Assembly: GCA_963766375.1 (NCBI GenBank)
Contig: CAVXZG010000013.1
Span: 1-64,000 of the forward strand
Direction of reading: 5' to 3'
DNA: 64,000 nucleotides
Origin: AC-32 sp963766375
GTDB lineage: Bacteria > Actinomycetota > Thermoleophilia > Gaiellales > Gaiellaceae
In this document: positions 1 through 9,643 of the stretch, one piece after another
Position numbering within the stretch: the stretch's first letter is position 1
Layout: the number at the start of each line of letters is the position of its first letter
Program-made: the position numbers and the translations under genes
Notes under the pieces: model-generated
Databases searched by the model: none
The model's input: only the letters and a program-made list of their open reading frames with translations
Told to the model about the DNA's origin: nothing

Positions 1-749
1 CGACCTTCCTTGTCCCAGCTGTCGCCCTCCAACGGCTGGTGCATCTGTACCGGGAGCAGCGCGCAACTTCGGAGAAACTGACGGCGGCGGTCGCAAGGCA
101 GGAAAAGGCGCATCTCTCATTCGCGACAGCTCTGGTGGCGACGCTCGATGCACGCGATAGGTACACGGCCGGCCATTCAGCCGCTGTTGCGATCTACGCT
201 CGGGATATCGCCGCGCGCATCGGCTTGGACGAAAAGGAGCAGCTCTTGGCTCATCTCTGCGGCCTTGTCCATGACATCGGAAAAGTTGGCCTTCCTCCTG
301 GGCTCCTCGAGAAGCCAGGGCCCCTTACTCTTGACGAGCGTCGCCAGATGGAGCAGCACCCCGTTATCGGAGAGCGGATTCTTGCCAATGTCGAGGACTA
401 CACCGACATCGCTCGCATCGTTAGGCATCACCACGAACGAGTCGATGGTGGTGGCTACCCGGACAATCTCGTTGGCGACGAGATCCCGCTTCTTTCGCGG
501 GTCATTGCGGTCGCCGATGCGTACAACGCGATGACGTCTCAAAGGCCCTATCGCGACGCGATGCCAAGCCAAGTGGCGCGCATTCGTTTGGCGCAAGCGG
601 TCGAGAGCCAGTTCGATACAGCCGTTGTGGCAGCTTTTGAGGCTGTCCTCGTAGGTTCGACGAACGCGTATCGCGCTGGGAGCCACCGCGAATTCAACTT
701 CTCGCGTCAGGAACAACCGCATCTGGCAACCGTCGCTCTGGTTGGTTGA
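1..749 (+). CDS. HD-GYP domain protein, 5' end outside window
   Basis: Probable cyclic-di-GMP phosphodiesterase or related HD-GYP phosphohydrolase. The frame is open from base 3 through a hydrophobic stretch (FLVPAVALQRL) into the first possible start, a GTG at 39, so the true start and probably membrane segments lie upstream of the window. Counting from that GTG, the family motifs are in order: H at about 46 (YTAGHS), the HD pair in VHDIGK at about 78-82, and the HHH and GGGYP signatures at about 135-144. The metal ligands and the GYP motif are intact, which in this family implies catalytic activity. The last 40 residues after the domain are low complexity. Confidence 0.85.
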   Translation, partial: TFLVPAVALQRLVHLYREQRATSEKLTAAVARQEKAHLSFATALVATLDARDRYTAGHSAAVAIYARDIAARIGLDEKEQLLAHLCGLVHDIGKVGLPPGLLEKPGPLTLDERRQMEQHPVIGERILANVEDYTDIARIVRHHHERVDGGGYPDNLVGDEIPLLSRVIAVADAYNAMTSQRPYRDAMPSQVARIRLAQAVESQFDTAVVAAFEAVLVGSTNAYRAGSHREFNFSRQEQPHLATVALVG

Positions 750-989
750 ACATTCTTATCGCGTGTCCTGCGCGGACGCGGCGCAAGCTCAGCGGTTGAA
801 AAATCGCAGCGGTTCAAGACTCGTTACCGGGCCGCGCCTCGCTGGAGCGTCCTTCGGAAGAGTCCCTACGGCCTCGCCCGCTTCGCGTCCTTTGAGCGCG
901 GCAGCCTTCACGCCGATCTCACGATGTTGGCGCGGCTCTCGCAGGCTCTTATTCGAGCGCGAGAGCCACAGCTGGCGGCCTGAAAGAGT
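750..989. other. intergenic stretch without recognisable gene
   Basis: About 300 bases separate the HD-GYP stop from the next plausible start at 1059. I see no ORF with convincing protein character on either strand. Apart from the hairpin at 990-1015, I see only imperfect direct copies of a CAGTAAGG-containing segment around 1021-1052. Confidence 0.4.
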
Positions 990-1015
990 GCGGCCCGGGT
1001 TCCCGCCCGGGCCGC
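990..1015. terminator. perfect GC-rich hairpin
   Basis: Ten-base arms GCGGCCCGGG and CCCGGGCCGC flank a 6-base loop (1000-1005). No U-tract follows in either direction. Position downstream of the HD-GYP gene suggests a terminator for it, but that is inference from placement only. Confidence 0.45.
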
Positions 1016-1058
1016 CGTTCAGCAGTAAGGAGAAGCACGCCGAGCAGTAAGGCGCAGC

Positions 1059-1175
1059 ATGAGTCTCCCACGGCCGCCGGAGGTCGTCCGGCGAGTTCTC
1101 CAAAGTGGGTGGTCGTGGCATGGGCCACGAGACCTGTTCCCGCAGGTGCAAAAGCAAGTAAGGAGTACGACGTGA
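1059..1175 (+). CDS. 38-aa ORF coupled to the next small ORF
   Basis: ATG at 1059 opens a 38-codon frame beginning MSLPRPPEVVRRVL and ending in a TGA that overlaps the GTG of the following ORF (GTGA at 1172-1175), the overlap used for translational coupling elsewhere in this window. A weak AAGG lies upstream. No family is recognised; the peptide is basic with two Trp residues and no membrane segment. Coding status is uncertain because the ORF is so short. Confidence 0.3.
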   Translation: MSLPRPPEVVRRVLQSGWSWHGPRDLFPQVQKQVRSTT

Positions 1176-1369
1176 GCATCAGGCACCGCATTGAGAACCG
1201 CCTCAGGCTGCGCGGTTGGGGTGGTTTCCCGCCCCAGAGACACGATTTGCCCGGACGAATCGAGGCAAACGAGCGGAAGGCAGTGGCTCTCCGAGAAACC
1301 TTGCTCGATCTCGCCCGAGAGGTCGATGGTCTCACGGAGGAGCTTGAGCGTCTCCGGCGCGCTGCCTAG
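1172..1369 (+). CDS. 65-aa coiled-coil hypothetical protein
   Basis: GTG at 1172 is preceded by AGGAG at 1161-1165 with 6-base spacing, a good ribosome binding site, so I prefer it to the longer in-frame GTG at 1109. The N-terminal third is basic and the C-terminal half (EANERKAVALRETLLDLARE onwards) has a clear heptad pattern of Leu and Val with charged faces, giving a short coiled coil. Function unknown. It overlaps the preceding 38-aa ORF by 4 bases, so the two would be made together. An imperfect inverted repeat follows the stop. Confidence 0.5.
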   Translation: MSIRHRIENRLRLRGWGGFPPQRHDLPGRIEANERKAVALRETLLDLAREVDGLTEELERLRRAA

Positions 1370-1376
1370 TCAGAAG

Positions 1377-1432
1377 GCGGAGGGGAGCGAGGGCGGCGCG
1401 GCTCGAAAGGGACGCCCCCTCGCTCCTTCCGC
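1377..1432. repeat. imperfect inverted repeat
   Basis: Arms of about 20 bases (1377-1395 and 1413-1432) pair with a few mismatches around GGAGCGAGGG and its complement. It lies 8 bases after the small coiled-coil ORF and could terminate it, but the downstream side is A-rich (AAAAA), not T-rich on the + strand. Confidence 0.4.
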
Positions 1433-1563
1433 AAAAACCCTCCTAGTAGTACAAAGCGGCGCTTGGGCCAAACCCTCCAAGCTAGTAGTTAGGCCACACC
1501 GACTTCTCGCATCAGGTGGCCGTCGCCGGGGTGACTGCTGGGCAGCAGACGTACGCTTAGCAA

Positions 1564-4500
1564 ATGATCGTCTGCCCAAGCTGCTCGGCCGAGAATCCCG
1601 ACACCGCCCGGTTCTGTCACGCCTGCGGCGCGGCGCTCGAGGCTCCTGCGGCGCCGGTGCGCGAGGAGCGCAAGGTCGTGACGGTGCTCTTCGCCGATCT
1701 CGTCGGCTTCACCGCCCGCGCCGAGCAGCTCGACCCCGAGGACGTCCGCGGACTGCTCGCTCCGTACCACGCGCATCTGCGCGAGGAGCTCGAGCGCTTC
1801 GGCGGCACTGTCGAGAAGTTCATCGGCGACGCGGTGGTGGCGCTCTTCGGGGCTCCGACCGCGCACGAGGACGACCCCGAGCGCGCGGTCCGTGCGGCGC
1901 TCGCGATCCGCGACTGGGTTACGCAGGAGAGGCAACGAGCTCCAGTTGCGGGTCGCCGTCAACACCGGCGAGGCGCTCGATCGCTCTCGGTGCCCGCACC
2001 GCCGAGGGCGAGGGAATGGCGTCGGGCGACGTCGATCAACACCGCCGCCCGCCTTCAGTCGGCCGCGCCGGTCAACGGCATCCTCGTCGGCGAGACGACC
2101 TACCGCGCGACCAATGACGTGATCGACTACCGCGAGGCGGAGGCGGTCGAGGCCAAGGGCAAGGCGGCGCCGGTCCCGGTCTGGGAAGCACTCGAGGCGC
2201 GGTCGCGCTTCGGGGTCGACCTCGGGCAGGCTCGTGCGCCGCTCTTCGGGCGCGAGCGCGAGCTCGACGCGCTCCGAGCTGCGCTCGAGCGCGCCCGCTC
2301 GCAACGCCAGCTCCAGCTCGTCACGCTCGTCGGGGGTGCCGGGGATCGGCAAGTCGAGGCTCGTCTACGAGCTCTTCCGATCGGTCGAGGCCGAGCCGGA
2401 CTTCACGACCTGGCGCCAGGGCCGCTCGCTGCCCTACGGCGAAGGCGTCAGCTTCTGGGCGCTGGCGGAGATCGTCAAGGCCGAAGCGGGAATCCTCGAG
2501 TCCGACTCGGAGCCGGATGTCGAGAGCAAGCTGCGCGCGGCCGTCGAGAAGGTGGCCGACGATCCGAGCGAGGCCGAGTGGATGGCGGCTCGGCTCGGGA
2601 GCCTCGTCGGGTTGCAGGGCGCCGGCGAGGAGGCGACTGCGCCTCAGAGCGAGAGCTTCTCGGCCTGGCGGCGGTTCCTCGAGTCGCTGGCCGACCGGCA
2701 TCCGCTCGTCCTCGTCTTCGAAGACCTGCACTGGGCCGACGACGGCCTGCTCGACTTCATCGACCAGCTCGTGGACTGGGCGCGCTCCGCGCCGATCCTC
2801 GTGCTCTGCACGGCTCGGCCCGAGCTGCTGGAGCGCCGGCCGGGCTGGGGTGGAGGCAAGGCGAACGCGACCACGATCTCGCTGCCGCCCCTGGAGGACG
2901 AGGAGACGGCACGGCTCTTGTCGGCGCTGCTCGAACGAGCCGTCCTCCCGGCCGAGACGCAATCCGTCTTGCTGGCGCGGGCGGCGGGGAACCCGCTGTA
3001 TGCCGAGCAGTACGCGCGGATGCTCGTGGAGCGCGGCGACGCTGACGACCTGCCTCTACCGGAGTCGGTGCAGGGGATCATCGCCGCCCGCCTCGACGGG
3101 CTCTCGGGTGCCGAGAAGGCCCTGCTGCAGGACGCATCCGTCGTCGGCAAGGTGTTCTGGCTCGGGGTGGTTCGCGCGATCGGGGGGATCGATCGCGAGC
3201 AAGGGGAGGAGGCGCTGCTCGGGCTCGAGCGCAAGGAGCTCGCCCAGCGCGCGCGGCGCTCGTCGGTCGAGGGTGAGGCCGAGTACTCGTTCCGCCACCT
3301 CCTGGTCAGGGATGTCGCGTACGGCCAGATCCCGCGGGCCGCTCGTGCCGACAAGCACCGCGCCGCGGCCGAGTGGGTCGAGGCGCCTCGGCCGGCCCGA
3401 CGACCACGCTGAGATGCTGGCGTCGCACTACTCGCGCGCGCTCGAATATTCCCGCGCGACCGGTAGCGCGAGGACGCCGAGCTGATCGAGCAGGCCCGAG
3501 ACGCGCTGCGCGACGCCGGCGACCGCGCGTCGTCACTCCAGGCCTGGCCCGCTGCTGCCCGGTTCTACACGGAAGCGCTCGAGCTGTGGCCGGCGGACGA
3601 CTCGGAGCTGCCGCACCTGCGCTTTCGCTGCGGGCGTGCGCGCTTCAACGCGGACGGCACGGGGGCGGATTTGCTCGAAGCGGCGGTGAACGAGCTCGAG
3701 GCAACGGGCGATGCGGAGGCCGCGGCGCAGGCAGCTGTCGTGACAGGGCGCGCACTGTGGCAGCGCGGCGAGATTGCGAGGCATGACGACTACATCCGAA
3801 GGGCGCTCGAGCTCGTCGGGGACCGAGAGGAGTCTGCCGCAAGAGTGACGGCGATCGCCGCTCAAGCTGCCAGGCACGTGTTCGAAGGCGAGTTCGAGGA
3901 CGTGATCGCGCTGACGAATGAAGCCTTGCCCATCGCCGAACGTCTCGGACTAGGCGAAGTTCGCGCGCGACTGCTCGAGCTGCGCGGTTACGCGCGACTC
4001 AGCTCCGGCGACGACGGAGGATTCGACGACTTCGAGGTGGCCATCGCCCTTGCCTCCGAGATCCACGCTTTCGAGCAACTCCACACGGCGTTGAACAACC
4101 TCCTCGCGGGGCAGCTCTCAATGGGACAACTCGAGGCGGCTCGCGAGACGTTCGCCGCGATGAAGCGGAACGTCGAACGGCACTCCACCGACACCAGGCG
4201 CCGCTGGGTCACGGTCGTCGCCGCGGAGCTGGCAATGATGGCCGGCAACTGGGCGGAAGCGAGTCGAATAGTCGACGAGCACATCGCGGAATCGGAAGCC
4301 GGCAATCCGCACTACCTCGACGGTCCACTGTCGCTATCTCCGCGCGATGATCCGGCGGGCCTCCGGTGACCTGCCGGGTGCAGCCAGCGATATGGAACAG
4401 GCGCTCGCGGGCGCTCGTCGGAGCGGAGATGCGCAGCTGCTCGGCCCGGCACTCGTGGGCAGGGGAGCTGACCTCGTCGGGCAGGGGCGCCGCGACGAAG

Positions 4501-4895
4501 CCTCGGCGCTTGCTGCCGAGCTGCTCGAGATGGGCGTGCGGCACATCGTGGTCGCAGACGACGCCTCGGTCGTTGACACCGCCTGGCTGATGCGAGACCT
4601 CCGCTTCCAGGATGCTTTCTTGTCATTACTTGAAGCAACGCGGGCTACACCCTGGGTCCAGGCGTCGTCGGCGATCTGCTCGGGCGAGCTTCGGCGCGCG
4701 GCGGACGTGCTCGGAGGGATCGGTAACGTCACCGGCGAGGCGTACGCCCGGCTGCGGGCGGCAAAGCAGCTCGTCGAAGAAGGGCGGCGAGCGGAGGCGG
4801 ACGCTGAGCTCAACCGCGCCCTCGCGTTCTACCGAGAGGTCGGCGCGACTGCTTACGTCCGCGAGGGCGAGGCCCTTCTCGCCCAGTCCGCGTAA
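1564..4895 (+). pseudogene. zinc-ribbon / class III cyclase / AAA ATPase regulator, frameshifted
   Basis: One gene of about 1,100 codons spread over all three frames. Order: N-terminal zinc ribbon (CPSC...CHACG, residues 4-22); adenylate/guanylate cyclase domain with both metal-binding Asp motifs (VLFADLVGFTAR and KFIGDAVVALFG); ATPase domain with Walker A GVPGIGKSR near 2336 and Walker B LVLVFEDLHWADD near 2702; then a helical TPR-like C-terminal half to the TAA-less end at 4895 (EALLAQSA stop). Frame changes fall near 1925, 2000, 2030, 2335, 3385, 3480 and 4335. The protein between breaks is well preserved, so sequencing indels are as likely as true inactivation. The family is a common actinobacterial signal-transduction type; the ligand is unknown. 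Start chosen at ATG 1564 because the zinc ribbon begins there. Confidence 0.75.
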
Positions 4896-4945
4896 GCACC
4901 CCCGCACAGCAAGTTGTGCTGACGGACGGCGTCTATTCAGATGCC

Positions 4946-4983
4946 GGGTGGCTTCTCCGGGATCTAGGTGGCGGAAGCCACCC
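4946..4983. terminator. inverted repeat between convergent genes
   Basis: Ten-base perfect arms GGGTGGCTTC (4946-4955) and GAAGCCACCC (4974-4983) with an 18-base loop lie between the stop of the cyclase/ATPase gene and the stop of the convergent deaminase gene. Placement fits a bidirectional terminator; the long loop makes this tentative. Confidence 0.45.
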
Positions 4984-5045
4984 AGGGGAGAGAGAGCAAA
5001 CCACCCGGCTTCCTAATTGTTGCGATTGCGCCCAACCCGGTGGCG

Positions 5046-6062
5046 CTAGGCCGGGTGCGGTACGCCGTGGCTGCGGACGAAGCTCGCCTCGTGGCCGCGC
5101 GCATTCGCGTCGCGTAGCTCGTCCTCGTCCAGCGCCTCGATCCGCTTCAGGAGCTCGAACTCGTCGCGCAGGTGGGTGCGCATCATCTCGGGCCCGTCGG
5201 TGGCGATCGTGAAGGGCACGCCGTGCTCGACGAACGCGCGGAAGGTTTCGCGCACGGCCTGCTCGTCGGCCAGCGCGCGCGTGAGCAGATTCGAGGTGGG
5301 GCAGATCTCGAGCACGATCTCCTGCTCGCGGAGCGCGGCCATCAGCTCCGGGTTGCGGGCCGCGAGGATGCCGTGGCCGATCCGGTCGGGCCGCAGGTGC
5401 TCGACGACCTCGCCGATCTCGGCGTCGCCGTGCTCCTCGCCCTCCTCGCCGACGTGGATGGTCACGCCGAGGCCGGCGTTGCGCGCCTCCTCGACGAGCG
5501 GCGCGAGCTCGCGGTAGGGATAGCGGCCTCCGTCGGGGCGCGGGCCGGCGATGTCGATCCCGACGATCCCGCGCGAGGCGTAGCGGATCGCCTTCTCGAC
5601 GATGGTCGCGTTCTGCCGCTCGTCGAAGGTTCGGTCCATCATCAGGATCAGCCCCGCCCGCACCTGCGGGTACTCGAGGCTGGCGCGGTCGAGGCCGCGC
5701 GAGGCGGCCATGATGATGTGGTCGAGATCGCGCTCGCCGCCGCGGTTGCGCTTCATCGGGTTGAAGCGGAGCTCGAGCGTCGTGATCCCCTGGGAGCGAT
5801 AGGCGCCGCCGATCGCCGTGTGCACGGAGCGCTCGACCGCGAGCGGGCTCGACTGGATCAGCTCGGTCCAGTGGTAGATCTGGTCGAGCGCGTCGAGTGA
5901 GTCCACCCGGCGGGGGTCGGCGATCGTGACGAGGGCGTCGAACTCCCAGTAATCCTTTACGGGCAAGGCGATCCCCTGCTCGTGCGCGAGGCTCCAGAGG
6001 ATCTCGGAGGCGACCGACGCGCCGAGGTGGGTGTGCAGTTCGGCGAGGCCTTCCTCGAACAT
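5046..6062 (-). CDS. adenosine deaminase family protein
   Basis: Metal-dependent deaminase of the adenosine/AMP deaminase family, predicted to hydrolyse an amino group from adenosine or a related purine in the cytoplasm. Zinc-site elements are in order: HTH (LHTHLG, residues 10-12), HVGE (IHVGEEGEEHG, the His and catalytic Glu), and DGPE near residue 290 (TIATDGPEMM). Length of 338 aa is normal. The DGPE in place of the more usual DDP is seen in divergent members, so the substrate may not be adenosine itself. Monocistronic; it converges on the preceding gene and diverges from the LuxR gene at 6316. Confidence 0.85.
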   Translation of the reverse strand: MFEEGLAELHTHLGASVASEILWSLAHEQGIALPVKDYWEFDALVTIADPRRVDSLDALDQIYHWTELIQSSPLAVERSVHTAIGGAYRSQGITTLELRFNPMKRNRGGERDLDHIIMAASRGLDRASLEYPQVRAGLILMMDRTFDERQNATIVEKAIRYASRGIVGIDIAGPRPDGGRYPYRELAPLVEEARNAGLGVTIHVGEEGEEHGDAEIGEVVEHLRPDRIGHGILAARNPELMAALREQEIVLEICPTSNLLTRALADEQAVRETFRAFVEHGVPFTIATDGPEMMRTHLRDEFELLKRIEALDEDELRDANARGHEASFVRSHGVPHPA

Positions 6063-6260
6063 CCGTTGAGTCTAGTTTCAGCAGCTGCCCCGTTGCTTTG
6101 TCGCAGTCAAGCGACTTTGACCCACTTGGGTCATGCGGCGGGTCGCGCACGGTGACAAGCTCGCCACCGACGCCCTGACGGTCAGGGACCGCCTATTCCT
6201 TCCCCAAAACTTCGCCACCAGCCCGGCGAAGTCATGGCCGCCGTGACCGTCTGAGCGCAT

Positions 6261-6296
6261 CCCTATCGGCCGCCCGCGGCGGGGCGGCCGATAGGG
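6261..6296. repeat. perfect 15-base inverted repeat
   Basis: Arms CCCTATCGGCCGCCC (6261-6275) and its exact complement (6282-6296) flank a 6-base loop, 20 bases before the GTG of the PAS-LuxR gene. It sits in a divergent promoter region, not after a gene, so it may be a 5' leader hairpin or operator rather than a terminator. Confidence 0.6.
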
Positions 6297-6315
6297 CCTC
6301 CTCTCCTCGACCTCC

Positions 6316-6961
6316 GTGACGAAACAGAACCCGCAAGAACCCTTGTCGATCAGCGCCTTTGAGCTCTCAGGTGCGCTGGAGGAGCTGCCCGCGCCCGCTT
6401 GCGTGATCGATCGGGACGGCCGCTACCGCTGGCTCAACCGCGCCTACATCGAGCTGTTCGGGGACAGGCGCGGGCAGCCGTTCGTGGACGGGATCGTGCC
6501 CGAGCAGCGCGCGCTCGCGCGCACGAATTTTGCGCGCAAGGTGGTCGGCAAGAGCCACGCTGGTCTACGACCTTCGGGTGCTCGACCGATTCGGCAACGC
6601 GGTCACACTCAGGACGACCTCGGCGCCGCTGCGGCGCGACGGCGAGGTGGTCGGCGTCTTCGGTATCGCGCTGCCGCTCGAGCACGCCAGCGCGCCGAAG
6701 GAGACACCGTCGTTCGACCGTCTCACTCCGCGGCAGCACGAGGTCTTGCGCCTGCTTGGGGATGGGCTCGAGACGCACGACATCGCGAAGCGGCTGGGCA
6801 TTGCCGACGAGACAGCGAGGAATCACATCCGCGCCCTCTTGCGGGCAACGGGTGCGCATTCGCGCCTCGAGGCCGTCGTGATGGGCATGCGGCTGGGCGT
6901 GCTCGATCCACATTTGACCCAGCCGGGTCAGCAGGCCGGGGCCGCCGCTGCCGACGAGTAA
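6316..6961 (+). CDS. PAS-LuxR transcriptional regulator, one frameshift
   Basis: DNA-binding regulator: N-terminal PAS-like sensor (residues about 20-120, with PAPACVIDRDGRYRWLNRAY) followed by a LuxR/GerE helix-turn-helix (LTPRQHEVLRLLGDGLETH, then IAKRLGIADETARNHIRALL). The N-terminal part is read in one frame to about 6550 and the rest in the +1 frame, so one base is missing or extra near 6550. Both halves are intact and collinear with the family. GTG at 6316 is the start because PAS residues follow directly. The ligand sensed by PAS cannot be told. Confidence 0.75.
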
Positions 6962-7053
6962 CGTCGGGCCGCGGTGCGTTGCTCGCCGCAATCCGACCGA
7001 GGCGACTTGCCGAGGGTTGTGCTCGGAGCCGCGGCCCGCACCCCTCTCAACCA

Positions 7054-7093
7054 AGTGCTCTCCCGCGTCCTGCGCGGGACGCGGGAGAGCACT
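7054..7093. terminator. 17-bp perfect hairpin between convergent genes
   Basis: Arms AGTGCTCTCCCGCGTCC (7054-7070) and its exact complement (7077-7093) with a 6-base loop. It lies between the LuxR stop (6961) and the stop of the secreted-protein gene on the minus strand (7105), so it probably terminates both. Confidence 0.75.
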
Positions 7094-7104
7094 GTCGAAG
7101 ACGT

Positions 7105-8007
7105 TTAGCTGGTCTGGATGCAGCCCACGTTGGCGTAGCCGCTCTTGGCTAGCGCAGCTGCGTTGCTCCAGTTGCCCTGAATCTTCCAGCTCTGGGTGCC
7201 GATGGTCACGGTTCCGGAGAACGTCCACGCACACTTGTCGGAGTTCTCGGCGCCCTTCTGGTCGTACCAGGCGTTGAGCTGAGGATCGGTCAGCATCTCG
7301 CTGAGCTCGTGGCCGGTGACGTTCGCGAGGGCTGAAAGGCCCTGGCTGTGGCCGAGACTGCTGGGAGACTGCGGATCGCAGCCCGGATCGCCGTCGAGGT
7401 TGAAGAAGAAGCCGAACTGGACCCGGATCCCGTTGATCGTGCCGGAGCTGTGCCACGCGCAGTAGCCGGCACTTCCGCGCGGCTGGTCCGAATAGACCGG
7501 GTAGTAGGCGTTCGCAACCGGATTGTTGTTCGTCATCTTTGCGACCTCTGCCAGCACCTGGCTCGTCGAGGGCGCGCCCGAAGGCGTCGCCGAGAAGTCG
7601 CTCAGGTCGCTTGCCTTCGAGATGCTGCTCGTGTTCACGTTCCCCGAGGTGTCGTAGTACTCCGAGTTCGTGCGCGCGTACCCCGTCCCGCCGACGTGCG
7701 AATAGAAGTAGTCGAGGCCGGAGATCTTGTCGCCGGCGAACGACGTGTTCCACCTCGACCCCCAGTAGATGGGAGCGACTGTCGTGGAATGCATCACCGG
7801 CCCGTTGTGCCAGCTGAGCTGGAAGACGTGTCCTCCTCCCGTCCGCGCGGCCTGGTGATTCACGTTGCGAGAGGGAACGAATCCGAAGGCCGGACCTGCA
7901 GCGATGCTGGGCGGTCCGCCTGCCGCGGTGGCGCGGCCCGCTGCACCGACAACCGATGCGAGGCAAATCGCCGCGGCAACCGCCGCGATTATCCATTTGA
8001 AACTCAT
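7105..8007 (-). CDS. secreted EXORDIUM-like protein with HELSE motif
   Basis: Predicted exported protein of 300 aa. Residues 1-29 form a signal peptide (MSFKWIIAAVAAAICLASVV, then an Ala-rich cleavage region). The mature part includes APIYWGSRW and, near residue 235, VTGHELSEMLTDPQLNAW. That pattern resembles plant and bacterial EXORDIUM/phosphate-induced protein 1 relatives, where a similar HEL(S/A)E segment is conserved. An HExxE arrangement could bind a metal, but catalysis is not established for the family. The neighbouring gene at 8156 carries a matching motif. A perfect hairpin follows the stop. Confidence 0.6.
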   Translation of the reverse strand: MSFKWIIAAVAAAICLASVVGAAGRATAAGGPPSIAAGPAFGFVPSRNVNHQAARTGGGHVFQLSWHNGPVMHSTTVAPIYWGSRWNTSFAGDKISGLDYFYSHVGGTGYARTNSEYYDTSGNVNTSSISKASDLSDFSATPSGAPSTSQVLAEVAKMTNNNPVANAYYPVYSDQPRGSAGYCAWHSSGTINGIRVQFGFFFNLDGDPGCDPQSPSSLGHSQGLSALANVTGHELSEMLTDPQLNAWYDQKGAENSDKCAWTFSGTVTIGTQSWKIQGNWSNAAALAKSGYANVGCIQTS

Positions 8008-8101
8008 TTTTGACCCCTTTGTTAGACCTGGGCTACCGAGCCGCAGCCTGTCGGATGATGGTGCATCGCCCGCGCGCCGTCAATACATGAGCCGCAGTAC
8101 G

Positions 8102-8129
8102 CGGAAGGGCCGCTTTCGCGGCCCTTCCG
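8102..8129. terminator. perfect hairpin with TTTC loop
   Basis: Twelve-base arms CGGAAGGGCCGC (8102-8113) and GCGGCCCTTCCG (8118-8129) with loop TTTC, 26 bases past the stop of the minus-strand gene ending at 8156. The stem is nearly identical to the hairpin at 11949-11977. Confidence 0.75.
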
Positions 8130-8155
8130 TCGTCAGTTCGTGTCGCCGTTCGTGA

Positions 8156-9505
8156 TCAGCAGTCGTTCGCGTAGTGCGCGAAGTCGGCCCAGGGGCCGCC
8201 GATTGCAATCGTCAACGGGCCCATGAACGTGAGGTTGTTGTTGTACGAGTGGAGGCCCTCGGCTTCGACGCCGCCGCGACCGAACCACTGTGCGTTGACC
8301 TCTTCCTCAGGGTGGTACTCGCCGTAGTAGTTGTACCCGTCGGTCGCGCCGACGGTGTTTCCGCTGAGCGGGTACCAGTCGCCGACGACCGGGTCACCGG
8401 TCTCGAGGTACGACGTGCACCCGTATTGCGGGGCCGTCGTTGCCACCCAAGGCTTGACGCGGTTGTTGACGTACGGATCGTCGAGCCATTCGGAGACCTC
8501 GTGCGAGAGGGCGTGGATGTCCGCGAGTCCGCGCGTCGGGGACGGATACGTCCGTGTCGGGTTCGTGTAATCAGCCAGGAAGCCGGAATACGTTCCCGGC
8601 GTCGTCCAGGCGCTGAAGATGAACGTCTGCACCGGCTGATTGCCCTTCCCGTTCGCAGAACCGGCACCGCGGCCGAGCGGCATGCCGGCCCCGTGGTAGC
8701 CGATCGTGCAGCAGCCGAGGTAGCTGCCGCTGTAGAGCATCACGTTGTCGGTCAGGAAGATCGGCACCGTGCGGGCATCGATCTGGAGTGAGCCCATCAG
8801 GTTTTGGAGCCGAGTCGAGAACCAGTTCGCGTCGACGACACCCGCGATCGTGTCCGTCGGCATCCCATGATCGGTCCGCCACGCGCCCACGGGCCGCTGG
8901 TACGCGAGGCCCTTGTTCGCCGGAACGTCGATCGTCTGGGTCGCAGCGACGTGGTCATTCACGAACCGGGCGTGATAGCTCGTCCCGATCTTGTTGAACT
9001 GGGCGCGGTAGAAGGCGTCACCGGCCTGGGCGTTGTCCCCACCCATGGCTGCCGGGTGCACTGCGTTCTGGTAGATCGGCGAGCCCAGGACATTGGCGAC
9101 ACGGCGCGAGCCGTCGAACGTGTGGGTGAGCGCCGTCGCGCGGAAGCCCGCGTAGCCGAGGTCGTTCAGGATCGACGTGTCCTGGTTACCCGCGACGAAG
9201 TTGAACTTCAGCGGGACGATCACGGTCCTGACGGCCGTGTCGGTGTTCGTCGTCCGCGGGTCCGTGCCGACCATCGTGGTCGGATAGGTGACGTTGTTCG
9301 TCGGATCCGTGTACTCGAACGTCCAGTGCGGGATCGTCCTCGCGTTCGTCAGGAACTCAGGCGCGACGCTGCCGACGGTGGTGAATTCCGCCGTCACATC
9401 GGGCTTGGCCGGAGCGGGGCCCGCGAAGGCGCTGCCGGCGACGAAAGCGGTCAGGACTGCGAGCGCGCCGCCCGCGACCAGCCGCTTGAAGAGTCGGTGA
9501 GTCAA
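8156..9505 (-). CDS. large secreted protein with SHEVSE motif
   Basis: Exported protein of about 449 aa. I place the start at TTG 9505 because a purine-rich AGGGGGGA ribosome binding site precedes it and the signal peptide then begins at once (LTHRLFKRLVAGGALAVLTA, Ala cleavage region); a GTG/ATG-type start at 9559 would add 18 residues ahead of the basic n-region. Near residue 340 is LSHEVSEWLDDPYVNN, matching the HELSEMLTDP segment of the adjacent gene at 7105, so the two may be distant relatives. Several Cys residues (CCTIG, CTSYL, terminal DC) suggest disulphides. No catalytic role can be assigned. Confidence 0.6.
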   Translation of the reverse strand: MTHRLFKRLVAGGALAVLTAFVAGSAFAGPAPAKPDVTAEFTTVGSVAPEFLTNARTIPHWTFEYTDPTNNVTYPTTMVGTDPRTTNTDTAVRTVIVPLKFNFVAGNQDTSILNDLGYAGFRATALTHTFDGSRRVANVLGSPIYQNAVHPAAMGGDNAQAGDAFYRAQFNKIGTSYHARFVNDHVAATQTIDVPANKGLAYQRPVGAWRTDHGMPTDTIAGVVDANWFSTRLQNLMGSLQIDARTVPIFLTDNVMLYSGSYLGCCTIGYHGAGMPLGRGAGSANGKGNQPVQTFIFSAWTTPGTYSGFLADYTNPTRTYPSPTRGLADIHALSHEVSEWLDDPYVNNRVKPWVATTAPQYGCTSYLETGDPVVGDWYPLSGNTVGATDGYNYYGEYHPEEEVNAQWFGRGGVEAEGLHSYNNNLTFMGPLTIAIGGPWADFAHYANDC

Positions 9506-9643
9506 GACTTCCCCCCTCGCTTTGGGTTGAGGCTTTCGAAGGTTCTCGCCGATCCCCAATTTCCCTCGTGGCCCGGCGAGCGGCGCCTGTTATAGCACAC
9601 GATATTTAGGGATGCGTAGTAACCGATATTTCCGCGTTGGCAG

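Noticed and set aside
4933..6150. Arg/Pro-rich 405-aa minus-strand ORF over the deaminase gene
   Set aside because: Typical high-GC shadow frame with no RBS or domain; the deaminase frame carries the conserved zinc motifs.
6434..7996. 520-aa minus-strand ORF across the LuxR gene and secreted-protein gene
   Set aside because: Runs antisense to a supported HTH gene and in another frame of a signal-peptide gene; low-complexity Arg/Gly content.
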